DNA of 64,000 nucleotides from Spirochaetota bacterium (GTDB lineage Bacteria > Spirochaetota > Spirochaetia > Treponematales > Treponemataceae). Below, piece by piece: positions 7,530 to 14,787 of this stretch; the first letter of the stretch is position 1; every line of letters starts with the position of its first letter. The stretch is taken from positions 46,893 through 110,892 of the forward strand of contig JAEWMY010000051.1 of NCBI GenBank assembly GCA_023393015.1. Direction: 5' to 3'. Made by a program: the position numbers and the translations under genes. Under the pieces are notes generated by a model. That model searched no databases, was not told the DNA's origin, and saw only the letters and a program-made list of their open reading frames with translations.

Positions 7530-8369
7530 CTAGGTGAGGAGCCTCAACGAGTCCTCGATGAGGTTCAGCATGCAGCTCCGCTCGTACGAAGGAGGGAACA
7601 GCGTCCTGTCGAAGAAGAGTTCGGCCTTGTCCATGAGGTTCACCATGTCGCGCTCGGACAGGGGCAGGGTACGCCCTATCATGAGGTTCTCGAACTCGCG
7701 CTGCCGGAAAAAGAATTTTCCCGCCCACGCGATCCGGATGTCCGCGAGGACGTTCTTTTGCGCCTTCACGAGAAATGCGAACGACGACGTCGTGTCCGTT
7801 ACCATGTTCGCCCTTCCTATCCTGCGGTAGATCGAGATGTCCCATTCCTGCGTCGGTACGCGTATCTTGCTGATGAACTCAGGCGTCTTCGTGTGTTCGC
7901 GTCCCGTGTTCGAGAAGTACCGCAACATCGGTATCCACGTCGCCTCGAGCGGCGTGCGGATCTCGAGCTTCGCGTCGAGCGCGAGAAGCGGCGCGAACGC
8001 CGAAAGGCGTCGTCCCTTGGCGGCTATGTTTCCGCCGATCGTCGCGATCGACCTGATGGCGGGGTTCGCGATTCCGAGAACGCACTCATGGAGCATGTCG
8101 GGCAGGTTCTTCCTCCCGAGCTGAAGGAGGGAGGCGAGCGTGACGGAGGAGCCGAACTCGAGGTATCGCTCCGTCTTGTTGACCGTCGAAAGCTCGGGTA
8201 TACGGGCGACCGAGAGTATGTTCGCGGGAAGGTTGAGGGCGTAGCCCGACTGCCTGCGGGCTATTTCGGTGCATCCCGCCACGACCGATATCCCGCTCAC
8301 GTTCTTGAGGATCATCTGCACTTCCGCGACGTTGTTGGCGTGGAATACGGTCGTGTTCTTATTTAGCAT
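7530..8369 (-). CDS. Molybdenum-hydroxylase-like FAD-binding subunit (CoxM/XdhB type)
   Basis: The flavoprotein subunit of a three-subunit xanthine dehydrogenase/CO dehydrogenase-like complex, expected to pass electrons from the Fe-S subunit to an acceptor. The 279 residues show the two FAD pyrophosphate motifs of the family in altered form: VVAGCTEI near residue 30 (canonical AGGTD) and IATIGGNIAAKGR near 108 (canonical TIGGN). The C-terminal domain is the normal CO-dehydrogenase flavoprotein type. It is the last gene of the minus-strand block and overlaps the 2Fe-2S gene by 11 bp. FAD binding is plausible but not certain given the substitutions. Confidence 0.82.
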   Translation of the reverse strand: MLNKNTTVFHANNVAEVQMILKNVSGISVVAGCTEIARRQSGYALNLPANILSVARIPELSTVNKTERYLEFGSSVTLASLLQLGRKNLPDMLHECVLGIANPAIRSIATIGGNIAAKGRRLSAFAPLLALDAKLEIRTPLEATWIPMLRYFSNTGREHTKTPEFISKIRVPTQEWDISIYRRIGRANMVTDTTSSFAFLVKAQKNVLADIRIAWAGKFFFRQREFENLMIGRTLPLSERDMVNLMDKAELFFDRTLFPPSYERSCMLNLIEDSLRLLT

Positions 8370-8838
8370 TGAGCCTCTTTCTCCTGACGGTACCGGCGTT
8401 CCGGACGCCGGCGATCAAGTCGCCGACGCTCGTGCACCTGCAGATGTTTCCCGCGTACATGGTCCTGATATCCTCCTCGCTCGGCCTGAGCGAGGCCTGG
8501 AGCGTCGCGTGCGCGATGAATATCTTGCCGGAGTCGCAGAAGCCGCACATCGAGACGCCCGCGAGCGCGAAACCTTCGAGTATATCCGCGCAGTCGGGCG
8601 TTTCGCGGAAGGCCTCGATGGTCGTCACGGAGGAGTTCTTGACCTGGAAGACGGGAACGATGCAGGAGGGAACCGGGTTACCGCTCATCAGCACGGTGCA
8701 CGACCCGCAGCGGCCCGAGAGGCAACCCTCGCGCGCCCCGAGAAGCCGGAACCTCCCGCGGAGTATGCGGACGAGACGCTCTCCGGGATTCGAGTCGATG
8801 ATAACCCTTTCCCCGTTAAGATCGAACGGTATGATCAT
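8359..8838 (-). CDS. Molybdenum-hydroxylase-like [2Fe-2S] subunit (CoxS/XdhC type)
   Basis: A 159-residue electron-transfer subunit. All eight cluster cysteines of the family are present. The N-terminal plant-ferredoxin-type cluster is CLSGRCGSC followed by a fourth Cys 11 residues later. The C-terminal four-helix cluster is CGFC and, about 30 residues on, CRC. So both 2Fe-2S centres should form. The start overlaps the stop of the large subunit by 4 bp and its end overlaps the FAD subunit, pointing to stoichiometric translation of the three. Intact clusters contrast with the altered active site of the large subunit. Confidence 0.9.
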   Translation of the reverse strand: MIIPFDLNGERVIIDSNPGERLVRILRGRFRLLGAREGCLSGRCGSCTVLMSGNPVPSCIVPVFQVKNSSVTTIEAFRETPDCADILEGFALAGVSMCGFCDSGKIFIAHATLQASLRPSEEDIRTMYAGNICRCTSVGDLIAGVRNAGTVRRKRLNAK

Positions 8839-10925
8839 GCCTGTTCCTCCGTTTCGTCGGATACGAGCGCGTAGAGGGATTCTGGATCGAGCGGAAGCGA
8901 CGCGATCTTCCTGCGCAGGACCTGGGCGACGGCGACCGAGAACGCGGCCGGAAGCAGGTTGTGCGCGAGCGATCCGATGCCGCGGGGCTCGTCGCCCGAT
9001 TCGAGAAAGGTGATCGACGCCTCGGGTATTCCGGAAGGAGGGAGCACGTCGTACTGGATCGAATCCTTCGGGTAGAGCCTTCCGTCGCGGAGGGTGATGC
9101 TTTCCGCCACGACGCGGGATATCGCCTGCGCGACGGATTTCCTGACCGAGCTCGTCGCGGCGGCCTTGTCGAGAACCCTTCCCGCGTCGCAGGCGATCCA
9201 GATGCCGCGGATGTCGGATTCCCAGGTGAGCGGGTCGATCTCGACCTCAACCGCGCACACCGCGTTGGTCGTCGAGACGAAGGGCGTGCCGCGAAGCTGA
9301 GCCGAATCCCAGTCGTCGGTTTTGGGCTGTTTCCATGCCCGTTTGACCGTGATCGGGAGCGGTTGCCTGAAACGTTTTTTCTGAATCGCGAGACAGCATT
9401 TCTCCACGAGCGGGGCGAGTATAGTCAGTTTGGAGGAGAGCGTTTCGGGCCCCGAAAGCGAAAGGCTTTCGGTACTGTCTCCCGCGAGGGAGATGAAGTC
9501 CTTTTCGATGCCGAAGATATCGGCCGCGATTCCCGAGATGATCCGCGTCATCGACTCGGACGCGTTTCCCGCGGAAACGCGTACCTTCCCGTCGGTGTCC
9601 ATCGTCACCGATACCGCGTAACCGCCGTCGGAGGGAACCTTTCCGGTAAATCCGTTTCCCTGGTATCCCGCCACTATCCCGATACCGCGGAGGGGTCCGT
9701 CGCGGAAACCGCTCCTTCTCCGATTCAGTATCTCGTACGCCGCGTATTTTCTGGTAAAGTCGCTCTGCCGGCAAACGGCCTCGAACAGCTCGGGGAACCG
9801 GTGATCCTCCTTGAGCGTGGAACCGGTAAGCGTTATGCGTCCCCGCTGGATCATGTTGAGGCCCTTCCATTCCACGGGAGACGCGCCCAGGCGCATGATC
9901 GTGTCGGCTACGTGCGTCTCGAGCGCGAAGAAGGCCTGCGCCTCGCCCCAGCCCGCCATGGCGCCCATCGGGGGAAGGTTCGTGCGCAGGGCGTACGCCT
10001 CGATGCGGTAGTCGGGGCAGGTATAGGGGCCGAGCGCCGCGATGGTCATCCGGTCGATTATCTCGTCGATCAACGGGCTGTACGCGCCCGCGTTGATGAG
10101 GATGCGCGCGTGCAGGGCCGCGAGCGATCCCTGGTCGTCGAGAGACGTCCGGTACATGATCCTCACGGGCGCCGATTTTCCCGAAAAAAGGAAATCCTCC
10201 TGACGCGAGAAGCACAGCTTGACGGGCCGCTTGCTCAGGACCGCCGCTAGAGAAACCTGCGCGGCGATGAGCGACGGATACCATATCTTGCCGTCCATGG
10301 TTTCCCCGGCCCTCGTCGGGTGCACTACGATCTCCGACGGGTCGAGGTCAAGTACGGCGGATACGGTCGATCGAACGTGAAAGGGCCATTGCGTGGCGCA
10401 ATACACGTCGAGCCTCTCGTGCGAGACGTTGACCGCGACGCCGACTGGTTCCGCGTAGTAGTGGTCCTGCGGCCCGATCTCGCTAACCGTTTCCGTCACG
10501 GACCCGAGCTTCTGGAAGGCGACGTCAGAATTGCCCGAGAAGATGATCCGCTTCGCGACGACCTGCGACGCGCTGAATTTCTCGCTGAACGGAAAGGGTT
10601 CCAGGGGTTCCGTTTCGATCAGAACCTCCGAAACGAGTTCCTGTACCGTCTGCAGGTTCGGTCCGACGAGAATTCCTATCGGTTCCCCGAAGTACTGAAT
10701 CTCGTACGGCGTGAATACGGGCACCGACGTACCCATGACGGTAAGGCGGTTCTCCCCGGGTATATCCGTCGCCGTGTACAGGTGATACCCGTCCGGCATC
10801 GCCGGTGGCCGGACGCCGATGAGGTAGCCGCGTTGTATCGAGGAACGTACGAGCACGCCGTAATACTGATCATGAAAGTCCATGTCGGAGAAAAAGACCT
10901 GCGTGTTCGTTGGTTTCGGCTTCAT
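8835..10925 (-). CDS. Divergent molybdopterin-subunit homologue (xanthine dehydrogenase family), active site altered
   Basis: Homologous along its length to the large, molybdopterin-cytosine-dinucleotide-binding subunit of xanthine dehydrogenase/aldehyde oxidoreductases. It has 696 residues, slightly short. The fold is recognisable: YEIQYFGEPIGILVG near residue 75 and the ATQ segment at 177-179 (the family cofactor Gln). Key sites are changed. The GGFGGK loop reads RAGETMDGK (205-213), the AFRGFGGPQ motif reads AMAGWGEAQ (322-330) with Ala instead of Arg, and the GVGEP motif with the catalytic Glu reads GIGSL (649-653). Hydroxylase activity therefore seems unlikely. I recall that Treponema pallidum, which lacks Mo-cofactor synthesis as far as I know, carries a gene annotated as quinoline 2-oxidoreductase; this may be the same lineage. 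The role is unknown. Confidence 0.83.
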   Translation of the reverse strand: MKPKPTNTQVFFSDMDFHDQYYGVLVRSSIQRGYLIGVRPPAMPDGYHLYTATDIPGENRLTVMGTSVPVFTPYEIQYFGEPIGILVGPNLQTVQELVSEVLIETEPLEPFPFSEKFSASQVVAKRIIFSGNSDVAFQKLGSVTETVSEIGPQDHYYAEPVGVAVNVSHERLDVYCATQWPFHVRSTVSAVLDLDPSEIVVHPTRAGETMDGKIWYPSLIAAQVSLAAVLSKRPVKLCFSRQEDFLFSGKSAPVRIMYRTSLDDQGSLAALHARILINAGAYSPLIDEIIDRMTIAALGPYTCPDYRIEAYALRTNLPPMGAMAGWGEAQAFFALETHVADTIMRLGASPVEWKGLNMIQRGRITLTGSTLKEDHRFPELFEAVCRQSDFTRKYAAYEILNRRRSGFRDGPLRGIGIVAGYQGNGFTGKVPSDGGYAVSVTMDTDGKVRVSAGNASESMTRIISGIAADIFGIEKDFISLAGDSTESLSLSGPETLSSKLTILAPLVEKCCLAIQKKRFRQPLPITVKRAWKQPKTDDWDSAQLRGTPFVSTTNAVCAVEVEIDPLTWESDIRGIWIACDAGRVLDKAAATSSVRKSVAQAISRVVAESITLRDGRLYPKDSIQYDVLPPSGIPEASITFLESGDEPRGIGSLAHNLLPAAFSVAVAQVLRRKIASLPLDPESLYALVSDETEEQA

Positions 10926-12106
10926 CTGGCCTTCCGGTAATGGCGTTCGCCCGTTCGCTTTACGACGTCGATGACCCGTGCGACTTGGGCGTCGCTCATG
11001 TCGGGCCAGAGGGGAAGGGTGATCGAGGAGGCGGCCTTTCGCGCGGTTTCGGGGAAACTCCGCCCGTCGAGGTTATAGCGTTTCTTGCACCAGGTCATCT
11101 CGTAGTGCGGGATAAAGTGCATCGATATGCCGAGACCGCCGTCCTGAAGCTCGCGCGCGAAGTCGTCGCGGTCGCAGTCCAGCAGTTCGGGCACGACGCG
11201 GATCATGTACAGGTGCCAGGCGTTGCCCGGCGAGTCGGGCGGGGTAACGAGCCAGTCGAGGCCGGCGAATGCCTCGTTGAAGCTCGCCGCGATTCCCGAT
11301 CTCCTGACGAAGAACTCGTCGGCCTTTTCGAGTTGTACCCTCCCGAGGGCGGCCAGGATGTCGGGAAGGTTGCATTTCCAACCCTCGGTCGTCACGTCGT
11401 ATTTCCATGAGGCGTCGCGCGCGGTGTACCGGTCCCAAACGGTTCGGTCGATCCCGTGCGATCTGAGCGTCCGTATCCGGGCGGCGGCCTCGTCGTCGCG
11501 CACGGTGATCATTCCGCCTTCCCCGGTAGTTATCGTTTTCGTCGCGTAGAAGGAGAACACTCCCGCGTCTCCGACGGTGCCGGCGAATCCGAGCGGCGTC
11601 CGCGACGGGAAGGAGTGGGCGGCGTCCTCGATCACCGCGACTCCACGCCCGCGGGCTATCTCCATAATCGACCGCATGTCGCAGGGATTGCCGGCGATAT
11701 GCACGGGAACCACCGCGCGTATCGAGGCGTCGCGCGAAAGGGCTTCGTCGACCTTGTCCGGGTCAAGTCCGTAATCGTCCGCCGATACGTCGGCGTAGGT
11801 AACCTCGGCGCCGAGGTGTATCGCGCTCGTCGCGGTGGAGACGAAGGTATACGGCGAAGTCAGAATCCTGGTGCCGGGACCGACACCGAATGCTTGCATG
11901 GCGAGCAGGAGCCCCGACGATGCGCTGTTTACCGCGAGGGCGTGGGGCGACGAGGTAAATCCGGCGAATTCCCGCTCGAAGGCGAGCGCCTCCGAGCCGG
12001 TCGTGATCCAACCGGACCTGAGAACCCTGACGACGGCCTCTTCCTCGCGGGCGTCGAACGAGGGCCTGAAAAAGGGAATGAAGTCGGCGGGTTTCTTATC
12101 GGGCAT
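10922..12106 (-). CDS. DegT/DnrJ/EryC1/StrS-family sugar aminotransferase
   Basis: PLP-dependent enzyme predicted to aminate a keto-sugar nucleotide. It has 394 residues with the normal family layout: the N-terminal FFRPSF segment, GWITTGSEA near 32-40, the PLP-ring Asp in IEDAAHSFPS (D161), and the Schiff-base lysine in SFYATKTITTGEGGM (K190). It overlaps the upstream NDP-sugar dehydratase by 11 bp and the downstream Mo-subunit homologue by 4 bp. The natural reading is that the dehydratase makes a 4-keto-6-deoxy sugar and this enzyme adds the 4-amino group, as in bacillosamine or legionaminic acid pathways. The exact substrate cannot be read from the sequence. Confidence 0.92.
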   Translation of the reverse strand: MPDKKPADFIPFFRPSFDAREEEAVVRVLRSGWITTGSEALAFEREFAGFTSSPHALAVNSASSGLLLAMQAFGVGPGTRILTSPYTFVSTATSAIHLGAEVTYADVSADDYGLDPDKVDEALSRDASIRAVVPVHIAGNPCDMRSIMEIARGRGVAVIEDAAHSFPSRTPLGFAGTVGDAGVFSFYATKTITTGEGGMITVRDDEAAARIRTLRSHGIDRTVWDRYTARDASWKYDVTTEGWKCNLPDILAALGRVQLEKADEFFVRRSGIAASFNEAFAGLDWLVTPPDSPGNAWHLYMIRVVPELLDCDRDDFARELQDGGLGISMHFIPHYEMTWCKKRYNLDGRSFPETARKAASSITLPLWPDMSDAQVARVIDVVKRTGERHYRKAR

Positions 12107-13625
12107 CGGCGGCCTCGCGATAGGAACTCACGGTTTCGCGAAGAACCGAAAGGAGTCCGTCACGGTCCCTGAAACAGCCCGGGCGAGCTGGGTCGTAGAC
12201 GCAATAGGGGCGAAGGGCGTCGAGCGTCTCATCGGGACGCATGTCGTCGGGATGAGACGCGCTGCCGTTCTCGGTACCCGATTCACGAGCGCGCTCGAGC
12301 GTCAATATCTTGGGGTATTCGGTCTTGACGGGCTGTTCGCCCGCCGACCACAAGGGTTCGTCGAGGCGTTCCCCGGGACGCCTTCCGATGAAGGTAATCG
12401 GGATGTCCGTTCCGGGCTCATAGCCCATGAAGCGGATGAGCTGCTCGGCCACGTCGAGTATCCGTACCGGCTCGCCCATGTCAAGGAGATACGAGGCGCC
12501 GTTCTCGCCGACGCCTCCCGTCTTGAGGACGAGGGAACATGCTTCGGGAATCGTCATGAAATAGCGAACCATATCGGGATCGGTCACGGTAACCGGCCCG
12601 CCGTTCCTGATTTGGTCGATGAAAAGCGGAAGGATGGAACCGCGGGAGCCGAGGACGTTGCCGAAGCGCACGAACATGTACGCCCCGTCGTCCGGTTCCT
12701 TTCGCGCGGAGCGTTTCGCGTACGAAAGGACGAGTCTCTCGCAGAGCATCTTGGAAACGCCGTATACGGAAACGGGGTCGACCGCCTTGTCGGTTGAAAC
12801 GAGAACGAAACGCTTTACGCCCGCCTCGAGACTCGCCTCGAGCAGGTTCGCCGTCCCGAAGACGTTGTTCCCGATGACGGCGACGGGGTTTTCCTCCATG
12901 AGCGGAACGTGCTTGTAGGCCGCCGCGTGGAAAACGACGTCGCACCTGAGCCGGGATACGATGTACCGCATGTATTCGCGGTCCTTCATGTCGCCGATAA
13001 CCGGAACTATGGTCGCTTTCTCTCCGACGCCTTCCTTTTGCAGGAGTCTGAGTTCCCGGTCTATCTGGTATATCGCGTTTTCGCCGTGTCCGAACAGGTA
13101 GATGCGTTCCGCGCCGCCCGACAGGAGCTGTCGGGACAGTTCGCTCCCGATCGAGCCTCCGGCGCCGGTAATGAGTACGCGTTTTCCCCGAAGGTAGGCG
13201 AGGCTTTTCCTGAGGTTGATCGCGACCGGTGCGCGCCCGAGCACGTCGAGCGGGTCGATTTCCCGGGTTTGAACGAGGTGCGCCTGGCCTTCCAGTATCT
13301 GCGCGATTCCGGGAAGGAGGCGTATGCGGGTAAAGCCCGCGGCCTTGAGCACGGAGTAGATCGCCCTGAGTGCGTCCGGACCCGCGCTCGGAATGGCGAT
13401 GAGAGCCTCGTCCTTCGAGCCTATCCTGATGAGGCGCGCCGTCTGGTTTATGGGCCCTATGACGGGTACCTCGTCTATGACGCGGCCGATTTTCGCCGGG
13501 TCGTCGTCGAGAAAGGCGATCACGCGCCCGAATATTCCCTTTTCCCGTATTTCCCTGGAGAGCATCGTGCCCGCTATTCCGGCCCCGATGATATAGATGT
13601 TCGTGTCGAGCTGTTCTTGTTTCAT
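12096..13625 (-). CDS. Soluble CapD/FlaA1-type NDP-sugar 4,6-dehydratase
   Basis: Predicted nucleotide-sugar dehydratase of the polysaccharide-biosynthesis CapD family, 509 residues. A first Rossmann-like domain starts YIIGAGIAG (11-19). The catalytic SDR domain has TGAGGSIG at 153-160, AAAYKHVPLMEENP near 233-246, STDK at 276-279 and YGVSK at 287-291. Unlike WbpM/PglF-type proteins it lacks the four N-terminal membrane helices, so it should be cytosolic. Most CapD proteins have Met where this one has Tyr in the YxxxK position. It starts 2 bases after the antiterminator stop and overlaps the aminotransferase gene. The C-terminal tail (about 425-509) is variable. Confidence 0.9.
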   Translation of the reverse strand: MKQEQLDTNIYIIGAGIAGTMLSREIREKGIFGRVIAFLDDDPAKIGRVIDEVPVIGPINQTARLIRIGSKDEALIAIPSAGPDALRAIYSVLKAAGFTRIRLLPGIAQILEGQAHLVQTREIDPLDVLGRAPVAINLRKSLAYLRGKRVLITGAGGSIGSELSRQLLSGGAERIYLFGHGENAIYQIDRELRLLQKEGVGEKATIVPVIGDMKDREYMRYIVSRLRCDVVFHAAAYKHVPLMEENPVAVIGNNVFGTANLLEASLEAGVKRFVLVSTDKAVDPVSVYGVSKMLCERLVLSYAKRSARKEPDDGAYMFVRFGNVLGSRGSILPLFIDQIRNGGPVTVTDPDMVRYFMTIPEACSLVLKTGGVGENGASYLLDMGEPVRILDVAEQLIRFMGYEPGTDIPITFIGRRPGERLDEPLWSAGEQPVKTEYPKILTLERARESGTENGSASHPDDMRPDETLDALRPYCVYDPARPGCFRDRDGLLSVLRETVSSYREAADAR

Positions 13626-13627
13626 GC

Positions 13628-14146
13628 TTACCGGCTCAATATCTCAAAGGTTAGATCGACGGGAAAAGACTCGTCGTACAGGTCGAGCGCCACGCGCGCG
13701 CGACACTTTCTCTTATCGACCTTAATGATCCTCCCTTCAAGCCCTTTCAGCGGACCTTCCAGTACGCGGATCCGGTCGTTTTCGTCGAATGACACGCGTG
13801 ACGGGCCGGCGACGTCGCCGAAGGACATGAAATGCTTGATGGTCGAAAGGTCTTTTCCCTCAAGCGGCAGGGGACCCGCGTTTTCGGGCAAAAAGCGGAA
13901 GAAACCGGAGGTCGTCCTGAGGTGCCAATACAATTCTCCCCGGATCGTCTCGGTCTCGAGGAAGACGTAGCCGGGGAATACCGGTTGCTGTACCCGACGG
14001 GTAGCGCCCTTCCGCCTGATCGTGATCGCCCTTCGAGGAAAAACGAGCCTCCAGTGACCGACGTCGTCCTTCATCGCGATCTTGACGGCGCGTCGTATGA
14101 ACAGCTCCTCTGAGCGAGTTTTTACCTGGAGGGCGAACAAGTTCAT
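13628..14146 (-). CDS. NusG-paralogue antiterminator (LoaP/RfaH type)
   Basis: Operon-specific transcription elongation factor. With the start at 14146 it has 172 residues: MNLFALQVKTRSEELF is a typical NGN beginning, PVFPGYVFLE is the conserved NGN core, and a KOW domain follows (RIRVLEGPLKGLEGRIIKVD, about residues 122-141). An upstream in-frame start at 14191 was rejected because it adds a non-family tail and lies in the promoter region. Housekeeping NusG is not in this window. Being first in a sugar/cofactor operon is the usual place for LoaP/RfaH-type factors, which let polymerase read through long biosynthetic operons. It likely promotes expression of the five genes behind it. Confidence 0.87.
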   Translation of the reverse strand: MNLFALQVKTRSEELFIRRAVKIAMKDDVGHWRLVFPRRAITIRRKGATRRVQQPVFPGYVFLETETIRGELYWHLRTTSGFFRFLPENAGPLPLEGKDLSTIKHFMSFGDVAGPSRVSFDENDRIRVLEGPLKGLEGRIIKVDKRKCRARVALDLYDESFPVDLTFEILSR

Positions 14147-14152
14147 GGGAAA

Positions 14153-14158
14153 AAGATA
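14153..14158 (-). promoter_or_regulatory. Possible -10 of the antiterminator operon
   Basis: TATCTT on the minus strand lies six bases before the ATG at 14146, the same geometry as the leaderless promoters elsewhere in the window. No convincing -35 is found at 16-18 bases, so the promoter is weak or needs an activator. Confidence 0.35.
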
Positions 14159-14256
14159 CCATAAAAGGTGTAAAATGAGAATAGAGGACAAGTCGACGAG
14201 AATTGACTCATTTACGTCGTAAAGGAGTCGATACTCTAACGGTAGGGGAGGGTTTC

Positions 14257-14787
14257 ATGCGTCTGCGAACATGCGTATCGGCATTTTACTGCTTGCTCGG
14301 ACTCGCGTCGGCGCAAGCCGCGACAGTGACCGTTTCGATTGCCCAAAACGCCGAGGCTCCGGCGACGGCCCTTGAGATGTCAAGGACCGTGGAGGACGAG
14401 ATCATGGGCGTGTTTTACGATTCCGGGCACATCGTCACGAGCAACGCCCTCTCGATGAACGATTCGGCCTTCGACGACCTGTCCTTCGGCGTCGCCGAGG
14501 CGTCGGAAGGATTCGCGGATTACCTCGTTACCGTGCGGCTTACGTACAAGAAGGACGAGATTACCGACGAGGCGCGCGAGATCACCTACGCGGACTTGAA
14601 AACGCTGACCTGGCGGGTTGTGAAACTCTCCACGGGAACGATGATAGCCGGCGATACGGTAAAACTGCCGGACGGACGGTCCGGAGATACCGACCCCTAT
14701 CAGCGCGCGAGGGCGACGGCGAGAAGGATCGCCGTCGATTCCATAAAGGCAATCGACAGGGAATACAAGGGAGAAACTGAAAGATGA
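14257..14787 (+). CDS. Exported protein of unknown function
   Basis: A 176-residue protein with an N-terminal signal peptide: Arg-rich start, a hydrophobic stretch AFYCLLGLASAQA, and a likely signal peptidase I cleavage after AQA at residue 21. The mature part is small and acidic, with alternating strand-like segments and no known catalytic motif. The start at 14257 was chosen because it follows an AGGGGAGG ribosome site by 5 bases; in-frame codons upstream add a non-signal tail. The end overlaps the SPOR-domain gene by 4 bp, so the two are one operon and may act together at the envelope. I do not recognise a family. Confidence 0.8.
   Translation: MRLRTCVSAFYCLLGLASAQAATVTVSIAQNAEAPATALEMSRTVEDEIMGVFYDSGHIVTSNALSMNDSAFDDLSFGVAEASEGFADYLVTVRLTYKKDEITDEAREITYADLKTLTWRVVKLSTGTMIAGDTVKLPDGRSGDTDPYQRARATARRIAVDSIKAIDREYKGETER

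Noticed and set aside
8359..10925. Standard xanthine dehydrogenase annotation
   Set aside because: Overall homology is real, but three of four active-site motifs are changed, so naming the enzyme xdh would overstate what the sequence shows.
14203..14231. TTGACT at 14203 as promoter of the exported-protein gene
   Set aside because: The nearest -10-like hexamers are at 21-23 bases; I could not support a promoter.
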